This document shows, one piece after another, positions 39,376 through 47,613 of a stretch of 64,000 bases of DNA (positions are counted from its first letter, which is position 1; each line of letters opens with the position of its first letter). The stretch lies in the NCBI RefSeq assembly GCF_011762125.1, contig NZ_JAASQN010000003.1:310001-374000 (forward strand), written 5' to 3'. The notes beneath the pieces were generated by a model, which saw only the letters and a list, made by a program, of their open reading frames with translations, had not been told where the DNA came from and did not search any database. The stretch is from Sphingopyxis panaciterrae (GTDB lineage Bacteria > Pseudomonadota > Alphaproteobacteria > Sphingomonadales > Sphingomonadaceae). The position numbers and the translations under genes were made by a program.

Positions 39376-39453
39376 CGTCATCCCGGCGAAGGCCGGGATC
39401 TCGACCTCTCGTCCTGACGCGCCGGTGAGATCCCGGCCTTCGCCGGGATGACG
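39376..39453. repeat. Foldback element, family A variant
   Basis: Perfect 27-bp arms beginning CGTCATCCCGGCGAAGGCCG and ending with the complement, separated by 24 bp. It keeps the CGTCATCCCGG/CCGGGATGACG ends of family A but has the family B GCGAAGGC core. Confidence 0.95.
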
Positions 39454-39510
39454 GAGTTGTTGATGGCGTCGCGGACTTGCACCCCTCGCCTGTCCCCCTA
39501 TGTCGGTTCC

Positions 39511-40095
39511 ATGGTCACCCCCGCGCCTTCGCTTCCGAAAGACTTCTCGCAACTCTCACTCGCCGAAGCGGCCGAGCTGCTCGCGGCGCGCAAGCTGCCG
39601 CCGGTCGAGCAATGGCATCCAGCGCGCGAGGGCGACAGCGCGATGGAGATTCGCGCCGACGGCAGCTGGTATCATGAGGGCGGGCGGATCAATCGTCCCG
39701 CGATGGTCAAGCTGTTCTCGACGATCCTGCGCCGCGAACCCGGCGGCGGCCACGTCCTCGTCACCCCTGCCGAGAAACTGTCGATCGCGGTCGAGGATAC
39801 GCCCTTCCGCGCGGTCGAGATGAAAAGCGAGGGCGAGGGGGCGGCGCGCAAGCTGGTGTTCCGCCTCGACACCGACGACCTCGTCATGGCGGGCGCCGAT
39901 CATCCGCTCGGCTTCGGCAGCGATGCCGACAATCCCGATCCGCGCCTCCACGTCCGCGGCGCGATCGGCAACGGGCTCGAGGCGCGGATCGATCGCGCGC
40001 TTTATTATGAGATCATCGACATGGCGCTTGCCGAGGGGGCGGAGCCGCCCGCCATCTGGTCGAACGGCACCCGTTTTGCGTTGGTCGATCGCTGA
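39511..40095 (+). CDS. DUF1285 family protein
   Basis: A 194-aa DUF1285 protein, recognised from MEIRADGSWYHEGGRINRPAMVKLFSTILRREPGG, EKLSIAVEDTPF and LHVRGAIGNGLEARIDRALYYEIIDMAL. Function unknown. I take the ATG at 39511 (MVTPAPSLPKDF). It is followed by a NUDIX hydrolase with a TGATG overlap and then the CCA enzyme, a conserved alphaproteobacterial order from memory. Confidence 0.88.
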   Translation: MVTPAPSLPKDFSQLSLAEAAELLAARKLPPVEQWHPAREGDSAMEIRADGSWYHEGGRINRPAMVKLFSTILRREPGGGHVLVTPAEKLSIAVEDTPFRAVEMKSEGEGAARKLVFRLDTDDLVMAGADHPLGFGSDADNPDPRLHVRGAIGNGLEARIDRALYYEIIDMALAEGAEPPAIWSNGTRFALVDR

Positions 40096-40685
40096 TGCTG
40101 TCCGAAAAGCTGCGCACCGCGCTCGCCAACCTGCTGCCGGGTGCGGGCGAGGACGAAACCTATCTGATGGACGATATGCCGACGCTGCGCGACGCGGCGG
40201 TGCTGATCGCCTTCACCGACCGGCCCGATCCGGGCGTCATCCTGACCCAGCGGCCGCAATGGCTGCGCAGCCATGCGGGGCAGGTCGCTTTCCCGGGCGG
40301 CAAGATCGATCCCGGCGACCGCGACGCCATCGACGCAGCCCTGCGCGAGGCGGAGGAAGAAATCGGGCTCGACCGCCGCGACGTGACGATCGCAGGCACG
40401 ACCGAGGCCTATCGCTCGGGCAGCGGCTATCACATCACCCCGGTGCTTGGGGTGATCCCTCCCGACCTGCCGCTCGATCCGAACCCCGACGAGGTCGAGG
40501 ACTGGTTCGAAGTGCCGCTCGACATCCTGTTCGACCCCGGCAATTACATGCAGCAACAGGCGCATTGGCAGGGCCATGATCGCCACTATTATGACATGCA
40601 TTGGCAGGGACGGCGGATCTGGGGCGTGACGGCGGGCATCATCATCAATCTGGCGCGGCGCATGCCGGCGGGCTGGCACCGGTGA
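40095..40685 (+). CDS. CoA pyrophosphatase (NUDIX hydrolase)
   Basis: A 196-aa NUDIX protein: LTQRPQWLRSHAGQVAFPGGKIDPGDRDAIDAALREAEEEIGL is the NUDIX box preceded by the CoA-type LRSHxGQVxFPGG signature. Hydrolyses CoA to 4'-phosphopantetheine and ADP in the family. Its ATG overlaps the DUF1285 stop and its stop overlaps the GTG of the CCA gene. Confidence 0.92.
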   Translation: MLSEKLRTALANLLPGAGEDETYLMDDMPTLRDAAVLIAFTDRPDPGVILTQRPQWLRSHAGQVAFPGGKIDPGDRDAIDAALREAEEEIGLDRRDVTIAGTTEAYRSGSGYHITPVLGVIPPDLPLDPNPDEVEDWFEVPLDILFDPGNYMQQQAHWQGHDRHYYDMHWQGRRIWGVTAGIIINLARRMPAGWHR

Positions 40686-41890
40686 CCCGGTTGCCGCACG
40701 CCGAATGGCTGGACCGCCCGGGGCTGCACCGGATCGTCGCGGCGCTGACGGCCGATGGCGGCGCGGTCCGCATCGTCGGCGGCGCGGTGCGCGATACGCT
40801 GCTCGCCCTGCCCGTCACCGATATCGACCTCGCGACGCCGCTTCGCCCCGAAGAAGTGTCGCGCCGGCTCGAAGCCGCCGGTATCAAGGTGATCCCGACC
40901 GGTATCGCGCACGGCACGGTGACCGCGATCGCGAGCGGCGACCATCACGAAATCACGACGCTGCGCCGTGACGTCGAAACCGACGGGCGCCGCGCGACGG
41001 TGGCGTTCGCCGACGACTGGCGCGAAGATGCGGCGCGGCGCGATTTCACGATCAACGCGCTTTACGCCGACCCGGGCACGCGGGCGGTCGACGACTGGTT
41101 CGGCGGGCTCGCCGATCTGGAGGCGGGTCGCATCCGTTTCATCGGCGATGCCGCGACGCGCATCGCCGAGGATCATCTGCGGATCCTGCGCTTCTATCGC
41201 TTCGCGGCGCGCTTCGGACGCGGCGAACTCGACCCCGACAGCCACGCCGCGGTCATTGCCGCGCGCCAGTCGCTCAAAAGCCTGTCGCGCGAACGGATCG
41301 CCGACGAACTGATCAAGATATTGGCGCTGCCCGATCCGCGCGCGATCGTGGCGCAAATGGCAGGCGACGGGATTTTCGGCGTCCTGCTCCCCGAACTCGA
41401 CCCGGCTTTCCTCCCCGCGCTCGATCGCCTGCGCGCCAATGAGGACACGACGGATACGCCGCCCGCGGCGCTTCGTCGCCTGTCGGCGCTGCTGCCGGCC
41501 GACCCGGCGGCGGCCGAACAGGTGGCGAGCCGGCTGCGCCTGTCGACGCGGCAGCGCAAATATCTTGGCGCTCTTGCGGCGCATCGCGGCGATGGCCCGC
41601 GCCCGGCGCGGCAACTGGCGCATGCCATTGGCATCGACGCGGCGCGCGACGTCTACCTGCTCGCCGGCGATGGCGCGACGGCGACTGCGGCGCTGCAGGC
41701 GCTGGCCGGCTGGGAGGTTCCGGTGCTGCCACTCAAGGGCGGCGATATCGTCGCGCGCGGCGTTGCGGTGGGGCCCGAGGTCGCGCGCCTGTTGAAAGCG
41801 GTCGAGGCGGCGTGGGTGGCAGAGGATTTTCCCGGCGCGTCGCGCGTCGCCGACCTCGTCGATCAGAAGATCGGGCGCACCAGCGACTGA
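40682..41890 (+). CDS. cca: CCA tRNA nucleotidyltransferase
   Basis: A 402-aa class II nucleotidyltransferase adding or repairing the tRNA 3'-CCA. Motif RIVGGAVRDTLLALPVTDIDLATPLRPEEV holds the catalytic acidic residues; RRDFTINALYAD and EDHLRILRFYRFAARFG follow. The start is GTG at 40682 (GTGA overlap). The end overlaps the convergent GGDEF-EAL gene by 28 bp. Confidence 0.94.
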   Translation: MTRLPHAEWLDRPGLHRIVAALTADGGAVRIVGGAVRDTLLALPVTDIDLATPLRPEEVSRRLEAAGIKVIPTGIAHGTVTAIASGDHHEITTLRRDVETDGRRATVAFADDWREDAARRDFTINALYADPGTRAVDDWFGGLADLEAGRIRFIGDAATRIAEDHLRILRFYRFAARFGRGELDPDSHAAVIAARQSLKSLSRERIADELIKILALPDPRAIVAQMAGDGIFGVLLPELDPAFLPALDRLRANEDTTDTPPAALRRLSALLPADPAAAEQVASRLRLSTRQRKYLGALAAHRGDGPRPARQLAHAIGIDAARDVYLLAGDGATATAALQALAGWEVPVLPLKGGDIVARGVAVGPEVARLLKAVEAAWVAEDFPGASRVADLVDQKIGRTSD

Positions 41891-43569
41891 CGCCAATAAT
41901 CGAGCGCGGCCTTGCTTTCCATCGGCCGCGCGAACAGGAAACCCTGCCCGAAATCGCAGCCGAGCGCCGACAGCAGCCGCGCCTGATCGGCGTTCTCGAC
42001 CCCTTCGGCCGTCGTTCGCATGCCGAGCACTTCGGCCAGGCTCTGGATCGTGCGGACGATCGCCACCTTGTCGCGATCGTCGACCATATGTTCGACGAAG
42101 CTGCGATCGATCTTCAGCACGTCGATCGGCAGGCGCTGCAGATAGGCGAGGTTCGAATAGCCGGTGCCGAAATCATCCATGGCGATCCGCGCGTCGAGCG
42201 CCTTCAACTCGCTCAGCACCGACAGCGCCAGGTCGGGATCGCCGATGATCGCGCTTTCGGTGAGTTCGATCATCAACCGTTCGCCGCCGATTTCATGCGT
42301 GGCGAGCGCCTGGCGCACGACCGCGGCGATATCGTCGCGAACGAGTTGGATCGCCGATACATTGACCGAAAAATAACAGTCGACAGGGACGCCGTTCTGC
42401 CGGTCCCAGTCGGCCAGCACCGCCGCCGCCTGGCTGATCACCCGCTGGCCGAGCGGGACGATCAGCCCCGAATCTTCGGCGATCGGGATGAATTCGGTCG
42501 GCGGTACCGACTTGCCCTCGCTATTGTCCCAGCGCGCGAGTGCCTCGAACCCCGATACCTTGCCGCTCGCCAGTTCGATCAGCGGCTGAAAGGCCAGGTG
42601 CAGCCGGTCCTCTTCGATCGCATTGCGCAGTTCGGTCTCGAGCCCGAAGCGGTTGTCCGAAAGCATCGCGGCTTCGGGTTCGTAGATTTCGATGCGGTCG
42701 GTCTGCTTGGCGCGCTTGAGCGCGATCTGCGCATGGCGGATCTGGTCGCCGATATCGGTGTCAATCGAAGGCTGAATTGCGCAGCCGAGCGCGCAATCGA
42801 CGCTGACTTTCAGTTCGCCGATACGGAACGGATGGTCGAAACAGCCGCGGATACGCCGCGCCATTTCACGAATGTCGGCGCGGCCGCCGGCGACGCGGGT
42901 TGAAATGGCGAATTCGTCGCCGCCCGTCCGGGCCAATATGTCGCCGCTGCGCAGGCTCGATTTCAGCCGCCGCGCGACGGTGATGATCAGCTCGTCGCCG
43001 GCGAGCGGGCCGATATGTTCGTTGATGCGGCTGAACCGCGCGAGGTCGAGCAGCAATATCGCATGGTCGCCGGCGCCTTCGCCCGCCGCGCGCTGTTCGA
43101 CCAGTTCCTCGAAGCCCGCGCGGTTGGGCAGCCCGGTCAGGCTGTCCGACACCAGCTCGCGGCGCAGGTTGCGCTCGGTCATCATTTCCTGGGTGCGGTC
43201 GATCAGCGTCAGCAGGAACAGCGATTCGTCGCCGCAATCCTCGGACAGCGGGCCGATCGATCCGCGCAGGTCGCGCGCCGCCGGTCCTTCGCCCAGCTGG
43301 CAGGAAAATTCCTGGGTATCGTCGGGGTGGTGCGCCGCGCGTTCGATCGCGCGCAGCAGCTCGATCGGCGCGTTGACGCCCGCGGGCGACAGGTCGAGCC
43401 GGTCGAACGCGGCGTTGCTCGCGTGCAGGCGAAAATTGCCGCGCTCCATCGGGCGGATCAGCGCCGCCGGGACAGGGAGTGCGTCGATCCAGCCGACGTA
43501 AAGAGAGGGCCGGTCATCACCGGTGCGATCGATAGGCATAACAGCAGGTTTTGAGCGACCTTTCCCCAT
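41863..43569 (-). CDS. Bifunctional GGDEF-EAL protein (c-di-GMP synthase/phosphodiesterase)
   Basis: A 568-aa soluble protein: N-terminal PAS-like domain (about 25-125), GGDEF domain with GGDEF at 216-220 and an intact I-site RSGD at 207-210, then EAL domain with FEALARW (EAL 342-344), ELTESAI, DDFGTGYSN and KIDRSF. Both catalytic sites look intact, so it could make and degrade c-di-GMP, with product inhibition. An alternative start is ATG at 43539. Two PilZ proteins at 53.3 and 60.8 kb may be effectors. Confidence 0.93.
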   Translation of the reverse strand: MGKGRSKPAVMPIDRTGDDRPSLYVGWIDALPVPAALIRPMERGNFRLHASNAAFDRLDLSPAGVNAPIELLRAIERAAHHPDDTQEFSCQLGEGPAARDLRGSIGPLSEDCGDESLFLLTLIDRTQEMMTERNLRRELVSDSLTGLPNRAGFEELVEQRAAGEGAGDHAILLLDLARFSRINEHIGPLAGDELIITVARRLKSSLRSGDILARTGGDEFAISTRVAGGRADIREMARRIRGCFDHPFRIGELKVSVDCALGCAIQPSIDTDIGDQIRHAQIALKRAKQTDRIEIYEPEAAMLSDNRFGLETELRNAIEEDRLHLAFQPLIELASGKVSGFEALARWDNSEGKSVPPTEFIPIAEDSGLIVPLGQRVISQAAAVLADWDRQNGVPVDCYFSVNVSAIQLVRDDIAAVVRQALATHEIGGERLMIELTESAIIGDPDLALSVLSELKALDARIAMDDFGTGYSNLAYLQRLPIDVLKIDRSFVEHMVDDRDKVAIVRTIQSLAEVLGMRTTAEGVENADQARLLSALGCDFGQGFLFARPMESKAALDYWRQSLVRPIF

Positions 43570-43627
43570 TGGCCCATGCCTATGGTAGCGGGGGTAAAGA
43601 AGCTATTTACGGCAACATGAAATACGG

Positions 43628-45931
43628 TCAGCTGAAGCGATTGTTCCGCGGAAAGCCGGTCGGCGGCATCCGGCCCGCCGCCCCGCGCGCGACGCGCCAC
43701 GGGGCAAGGTCGGTTTCGGTCCGCGTCCGGCCGCTGTCGCCCCCCATCGCCCAGCTCAATCCTTCGGCAAAGGCAAAGCTGATCGCGTCGGACAAGCCGC
43801 CGTCGCGATAGCGTTGCAGCATGACGCCCTGGCCGCGCGCCATCACCGGCACTTCGGCGACGGGGAAGACCACGAGCTTGCGGTTTTCGCCGACCACCGC
43901 GACGCTGTCATCCGCCGCCGCGATCCGCCGCACCACCGCGAGCACCGCCTTGGGCTTCAGGTTGACGACGCCGCGGCCCTTGCGCGTTTCGGCGATCACC
44001 TCGCCCATCTGGACGATGAAGCCATGCCCGCTCGTCGAGGCGAGCAGCAGGCGGCCGTCGGGGGTGGCGGGGACCATCGCGACGATTCGCGCCTCGGGAT
44101 CGATATCGACCATCAGCCGCAGCGGCTCGCCGAAACCGCGCCCGCCGGGCAGCTTGTCGGCGCCGACGGTGAAGAAACGCCCGTCGCTCGCCGCGATCAG
44201 CAGCTTGTCGGTCGTCTGCGCATGCACGGCGAACAGCAGCTCGTCGCCTTCCTTGAACTTGAACTCACCCCACTGGTCCGCCGCAACATGGCCGCGCTGG
44301 GCGCGAATCCAGCCGCGTTTCGACAGGATCACCGTCACCGGCTCTTTCTCGATCATCGCGTCCAGGGGAATGTCGCGCGCCGGGGCGGCTTCGGAAATCG
44401 TCGTGCGCCGCGCGCCGAGCAGCGTGTCGAGGCCATAGACGTCGCGCAGCTTTTCGAGATCCTTGCGCAGCCGCGTCTTCTGCCGCGCCGGGCTTTCGAC
44501 CAGCTTCGCCAGCTCCTCGCGCTCGGCGATCAGGTCGGCCTGCTCGCGCTTCAGCTCCATTTCCTCAAGCTTGCGCAAGGACCGCAGGCGCATGTTGAGG
44601 ATCGCCTCGGCCTGGCGGTCGGTCAGCTCGAATTCGGCGATCATCACCGCCTTCGGCTCATCTTCGGTGCGGATGATCTCGATAACCCGGTCGAGGTTGA
44701 GGAAGGCGATCAGATAGCCGCCGACGAGTTCGAGCCGGTCGTCGATCTTGCCGATCCGGTGCTCGGCACGGCGGACGAGGACGATGATCTGGTGCTGCAA
44801 CCATTCGGCGAGCAGCTGTTTGAGCCCCATCACCTTCGGCGTGCGGGTCGCATCGAGCACGTTCAGATTGAGCGCGAAGCGGCTTTCGAGGTCGGTCAGC
44901 CGGAACAGGCTTTCCTTGAGCACATCGGGGTCGACGTTGCGGCTCTTGGGCTCGATGACGATGCGCAGATCCTCGGCGCTCTCGTCGCGCACATCTTCCA
45001 GGATCGGCAATTTCTTGTCGGCGATCAGCTGCGCGATCGCCTCGATCAGCTTGCCCTTGGCGACCCCATAGGGGATTTCGCTGACCACCAGCTGCCAGGT
45101 GCCGCCCGGCTGTTTTTCGATTCCCGTATCTTCCCACGCGCCGTCCGCCGCCTTGCCGGTCGAAAAGCGCGCGCGGACGCGAAAGCCGCCGCGGCCGGTC
45201 TCATAGGCGTGCGCGATCGTCTCGGCGCTGTCGACGACGATGCCGCCGGTCGGGAAATCGGGGCCCTTCACATGCTCGAGCAACGCGGCCAGTTCGGCGT
45301 GCGGGTTTTCGATCAGCACCAGCGCCGCGTTGATCACCTCGGCGGCATTATGCGGCGGGATGTTCGTCGCCATGCCGACCGCGATCCCGGTCGCACCATT
45401 GGCGAGCAGGTTCGGGAACAGCCCCGGCATGATCTCGGGCTCGTCATATTCGCCATTATAGGTCGGTTTGAAATCGACCGTGCCGTCGTCGAGCCCCTGC
45501 ATCAGGTCGACCGCGACGCGCGTCAGCCGCGCCTCGGTATAGCGATACGCCGCGGCATTATCGCCGTCGATATTGCCGAAATTGCCCTGGCCGTCGACGA
45601 GCGGGTAACGCAGCGCGAAATCCTGCGCGAGCCGGACCATCGCGTCATAGACCGAGGTGTCGCCGTGCGGGTGGAATTTGCCGATGACGTCGCCGACGAC
45701 GCGGGCGGATTTCTTGTAACCCTGCGACGGATCGAGCCGCATCGCGCGCATCGCCCATAACAGGCGGCGGTGGACGGGTTTCAGCCCGTCGCGCAGGTCG
45801 GGCAGCGACCGCGCGGTGATCGTCGACAGCGCATAGACGAGATAGCGCTCGGACAGCGCGCTGTCGAACGGGGTATCGATCTGGCCGGGGACGGGTTCGT
45901 TATTGTCGGGATCGTCGGTCGTATTCGCCAT
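43628..45931 (-). CDS. parC: DNA topoisomerase IV subunit A
   Basis: The 767-aa ParC decatenates daughter chromosomes with ParE. Residues 28-135 show LVYALSTITARSLPDLRDGLKPVHRRLLWAM and the quinolone-resistance region FHPHGDTSVYDA with Thr92 and Asp96 at the positions of E. coli Ser80 and Glu84. The catalytic tyrosine is Tyr131 (RYTEARL). A coiled region and C-terminal beta-propeller repeats follow. Start MANTTDDPD at 45931. Confidence 0.95.
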   Translation of the reverse strand: MANTTDDPDNNEPVPGQIDTPFDSALSERYLVYALSTITARSLPDLRDGLKPVHRRLLWAMRAMRLDPSQGYKKSARVVGDVIGKFHPHGDTSVYDAMVRLAQDFALRYPLVDGQGNFGNIDGDNAAAYRYTEARLTRVAVDLMQGLDDGTVDFKPTYNGEYDEPEIMPGLFPNLLANGATGIAVGMATNIPPHNAAEVINAALVLIENPHAELAALLEHVKGPDFPTGGIVVDSAETIAHAYETGRGGFRVRARFSTGKAADGAWEDTGIEKQPGGTWQLVVSEIPYGVAKGKLIEAIAQLIADKKLPILEDVRDESAEDLRIVIEPKSRNVDPDVLKESLFRLTDLESRFALNLNVLDATRTPKVMGLKQLLAEWLQHQIIVLVRRAEHRIGKIDDRLELVGGYLIAFLNLDRVIEIIRTEDEPKAVMIAEFELTDRQAEAILNMRLRSLRKLEEMELKREQADLIAEREELAKLVESPARQKTRLRKDLEKLRDVYGLDTLLGARRTTISEAAPARDIPLDAMIEKEPVTVILSKRGWIRAQRGHVAADQWGEFKFKEGDELLFAVHAQTTDKLLIAASDGRFFTVGADKLPGGRGFGEPLRLMVDIDPEARIVAMVPATPDGRLLLASTSGHGFIVQMGEVIAETRKGRGVVNLKPKAVLAVVRRIAAADDSVAVVGENRKLVVFPVAEVPVMARGQGVMLQRYRDGGLSDAISFAFAEGLSWAMGGDSGRTRTETDLAPWRVARGAAGRMPPTGFPRNNRFS

Positions 45932-46245
45932 GGTTGATCCGCCGATAGCAAGGCTGGGCCGCCATGGCAAAGGCGAAGCCGTCAAAAGGCGAAAGCGGGT
46001 GCCGATAGCGTGCGCAAAGCCGCGAAAGACCTGTCTGCGCGTGCCGGGCTTATGTCTTTATAGCGGCTGCTCGCTCGCACATGGCGGCGGGGCGGGGCGA
46101 CGGTTATTTGGCTAGCGCCCACTTCCGGCCGCTTTGGACACATGCCCTCCAAGGAGCTTTCGCACGCCCGGACCCATGCTCATACGCCCCGCGCCGCCGC
46201 CGCAGGCCGAGCCTGACCAGCCCCGCCCGATAGAATTTCTTGGTT
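45932..46245. other. Intergenic region without recognisable gene
   Basis: About 310 bp between divergent parC and the Fur-box-preceded operon. GC-rich, with short GGCGGGGCGGGGCGA-type tracts and a CACTTCCGGCCGCTTTGG segment resembling the mosaic repeat motifs elsewhere. No coding or RNA gene seen; promoters of both flanking operons are expected. Confidence 0.5.
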
Positions 46246-46264
46246 GCGAATGACTATCATTAAC
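46246..46264 (+). promoter_or_regulatory. Putative Fur box
   Basis: GCGAATGACTATCATTAAC matches 14 of 19 positions of the classical Fur consensus GATAATGATAATCATTATC, by my alignment. It lies 55 bp before the preferred start of the next gene and overlaps an alternative ATG at 46250. Confidence 0.6.
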
Positions 46265-46318
46265 ATCTATGCGCGCAGGCGCCGTGCGCCGAACCGGGTG
46301 CGATATCAGGAAAGCCGC

Positions 46319-46768
46319 ATGTACGCCTTCGTCGATCGTCCCGTCGAAAATCTCTGCAACAGCAGCCGCTTCCTCCTCTGGGCGATGCGCGGCTGGGCCG
46401 ATGCGGTGGCGCGCCGGCGCTGCCCGCCGCAGGCGCTGCGGCGCGGTTTCGAAGGGGTCGGCGCCTTGCCGGCGCTCGCCGATTTCCATGCCGCGATGAT
46501 GTCGATCGGCACGGGCGCGATCGAGGATATCACGCTTGCGCCGATGCCTTGCCGGCAGATCGGCGAAGAGGAAGCGATCCTGATCGCCCTGTGGCACGAT
46601 ATGGCGCTCGACCGGGTCGAGCAGGTGCAGGCGACGCTCGCGCTGCTCGTCGAAGCCGACCATGTCGTGCCGGTGAGCACCGCGATCGCCGCGGCGTCGC
46701 TCAAACTTTCCGCCGCCGGCTTCGACCTCTCTCCTCCCAATATGAACCATCAGGAAAACCGACCATGA
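46319..46768 (+). CDS. Hypothetical small protein upstream of ferredoxin-NADP reductase
   Basis: A 149-aa protein with RFLLWAMRGWADAVARRRCPPQALRRGFEGVG, an acidic region IGEEEAILIALWHDMALDRVEQVQATLALLV, and no signal peptide or metal ligand cluster. I do not recognise a domain. The ATG at 46319 has AGGAAA; earlier ATG and TTG choices lie inside the Fur box. Its stop overlaps the fpr start (ATGA), so it is coupled to fpr and probably iron-regulated. Confidence 0.7.
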   Translation: MYAFVDRPVENLCNSSRFLLWAMRGWADAVARRRCPPQALRRGFEGVGALPALADFHAAMMSIGTGAIEDITLAPMPCRQIGEEEAILIALWHDMALDRVEQVQATLALLVEADHVVPVSTAIAAASLKLSAAGFDLSPPNMNHQENRP

Positions 46769-47583
46769 GCGACCGTATCGCCGCCGCCGCAACGCTTGCC
46801 CCCTCCGCCTCGCTGACGGTCGAGGAGGTGCGCTCGGTCCGCCACTGGAACGAACATCTGTTCAGCTTCACGATCACGCGGCCGCCCAGCTTCCGCTTCC
46901 GCTCGGGCGAATTCGTGATGATCGGCCTGCCCGGCGGCGAGGGGCGTCCGCTGCTGCGTGCCTATTCGATCGCCAGCCCCGCCTATGCCGAAGAATTGGA
47001 GTTTCTCTCGATCAAGGTGGCCGACGGCCCGCTGACCTCGCGGCTCCAGAAGATCCAGCCCGGCGACCCCGTTTATCTCGGCCGCAAGCCGACGGGGACG
47101 CTCGTCGCCGATGCCTTGCTCCCCGGCAAGCGGCTGTTCATGCTGTCGACCGGCACCGGCCTTGCCCCCTTCCTCAGCCTCGCGCGCGATCCCGACATCT
47201 ATGATCGCTTCGACCAGATTTCGCTCGTCCATTGCGTGCGGCGGGTCAGCGACCTCGCCTTCCGCGACGACCTGGAAAGCCAGCTCGCCGGCGATCCGCT
47301 GGTGCAGGATCAGGCGTTGCTGCAATTCCATTATCTTCCCACGGTGACCCGCGAGCCGTTCCGGACCGAGGGGCGCATCGACGCGCTGATCGCGGGCGGC
47401 CAGCTTTTCGGTCACCCGCTGACCGGCCCGACCGCATTCGATCCCGCCGGCGACCGCATCATGATGTGCGGCAGCATGGCGATGATCCGCGACCTGCAGG
47501 CGCGTTTCGGCGAACTGGGCTTCAACGAGGGCTCGAACGCCGCACCCGGCGACTTCGTGATCGAACGCGCGTTCGTGGGATAA
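46765..47583 (+). CDS. fpr: Ferredoxin--NADP reductase
   Basis: A 272-aa FAD protein of the bacterial FNR class: RAYSIASPAYAEELEFLSIKV (FAD binding), RLFMLSTGTGLAPFLSLARDPDIYDRFDQISLVH (NADP site), and MMCGSMAMIRDLQARFGE near the C terminus. Transfers electrons between NADPH and ferredoxin/flavodoxin. It begins 4 bp inside the hypothetical gene, and both lie behind the Fur box. Confidence 0.93.
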   Translation: MSDRIAAAATLAPSASLTVEEVRSVRHWNEHLFSFTITRPPSFRFRSGEFVMIGLPGGEGRPLLRAYSIASPAYAEELEFLSIKVADGPLTSRLQKIQPGDPVYLGRKPTGTLVADALLPGKRLFMLSTGTGLAPFLSLARDPDIYDRFDQISLVHCVRRVSDLAFRDDLESQLAGDPLVQDQALLQFHYLPTVTREPFRTEGRIDALIAGGQLFGHPLTGPTAFDPAGDRIMMCGSMAMIRDLQARFGELGFNEGSNAAPGDFVIERAFVG

Positions 47584-47613
47584 ACCAGTCCCAGCCCGCT
47601 CCCTCACACCGAA

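Noticed and set aside
43814..45760. 648-residue open frame on the plus strand opposite parC
   Set aside because: Antisense shadow of ParC, low-complexity composition without domain.
43628..45931. Quinolone-resistance mutation in parC
   Set aside because: Thr and Asp at the two key positions are plausible wild-type variants in alphaproteobacteria; without relatives this cannot be called a mutation.
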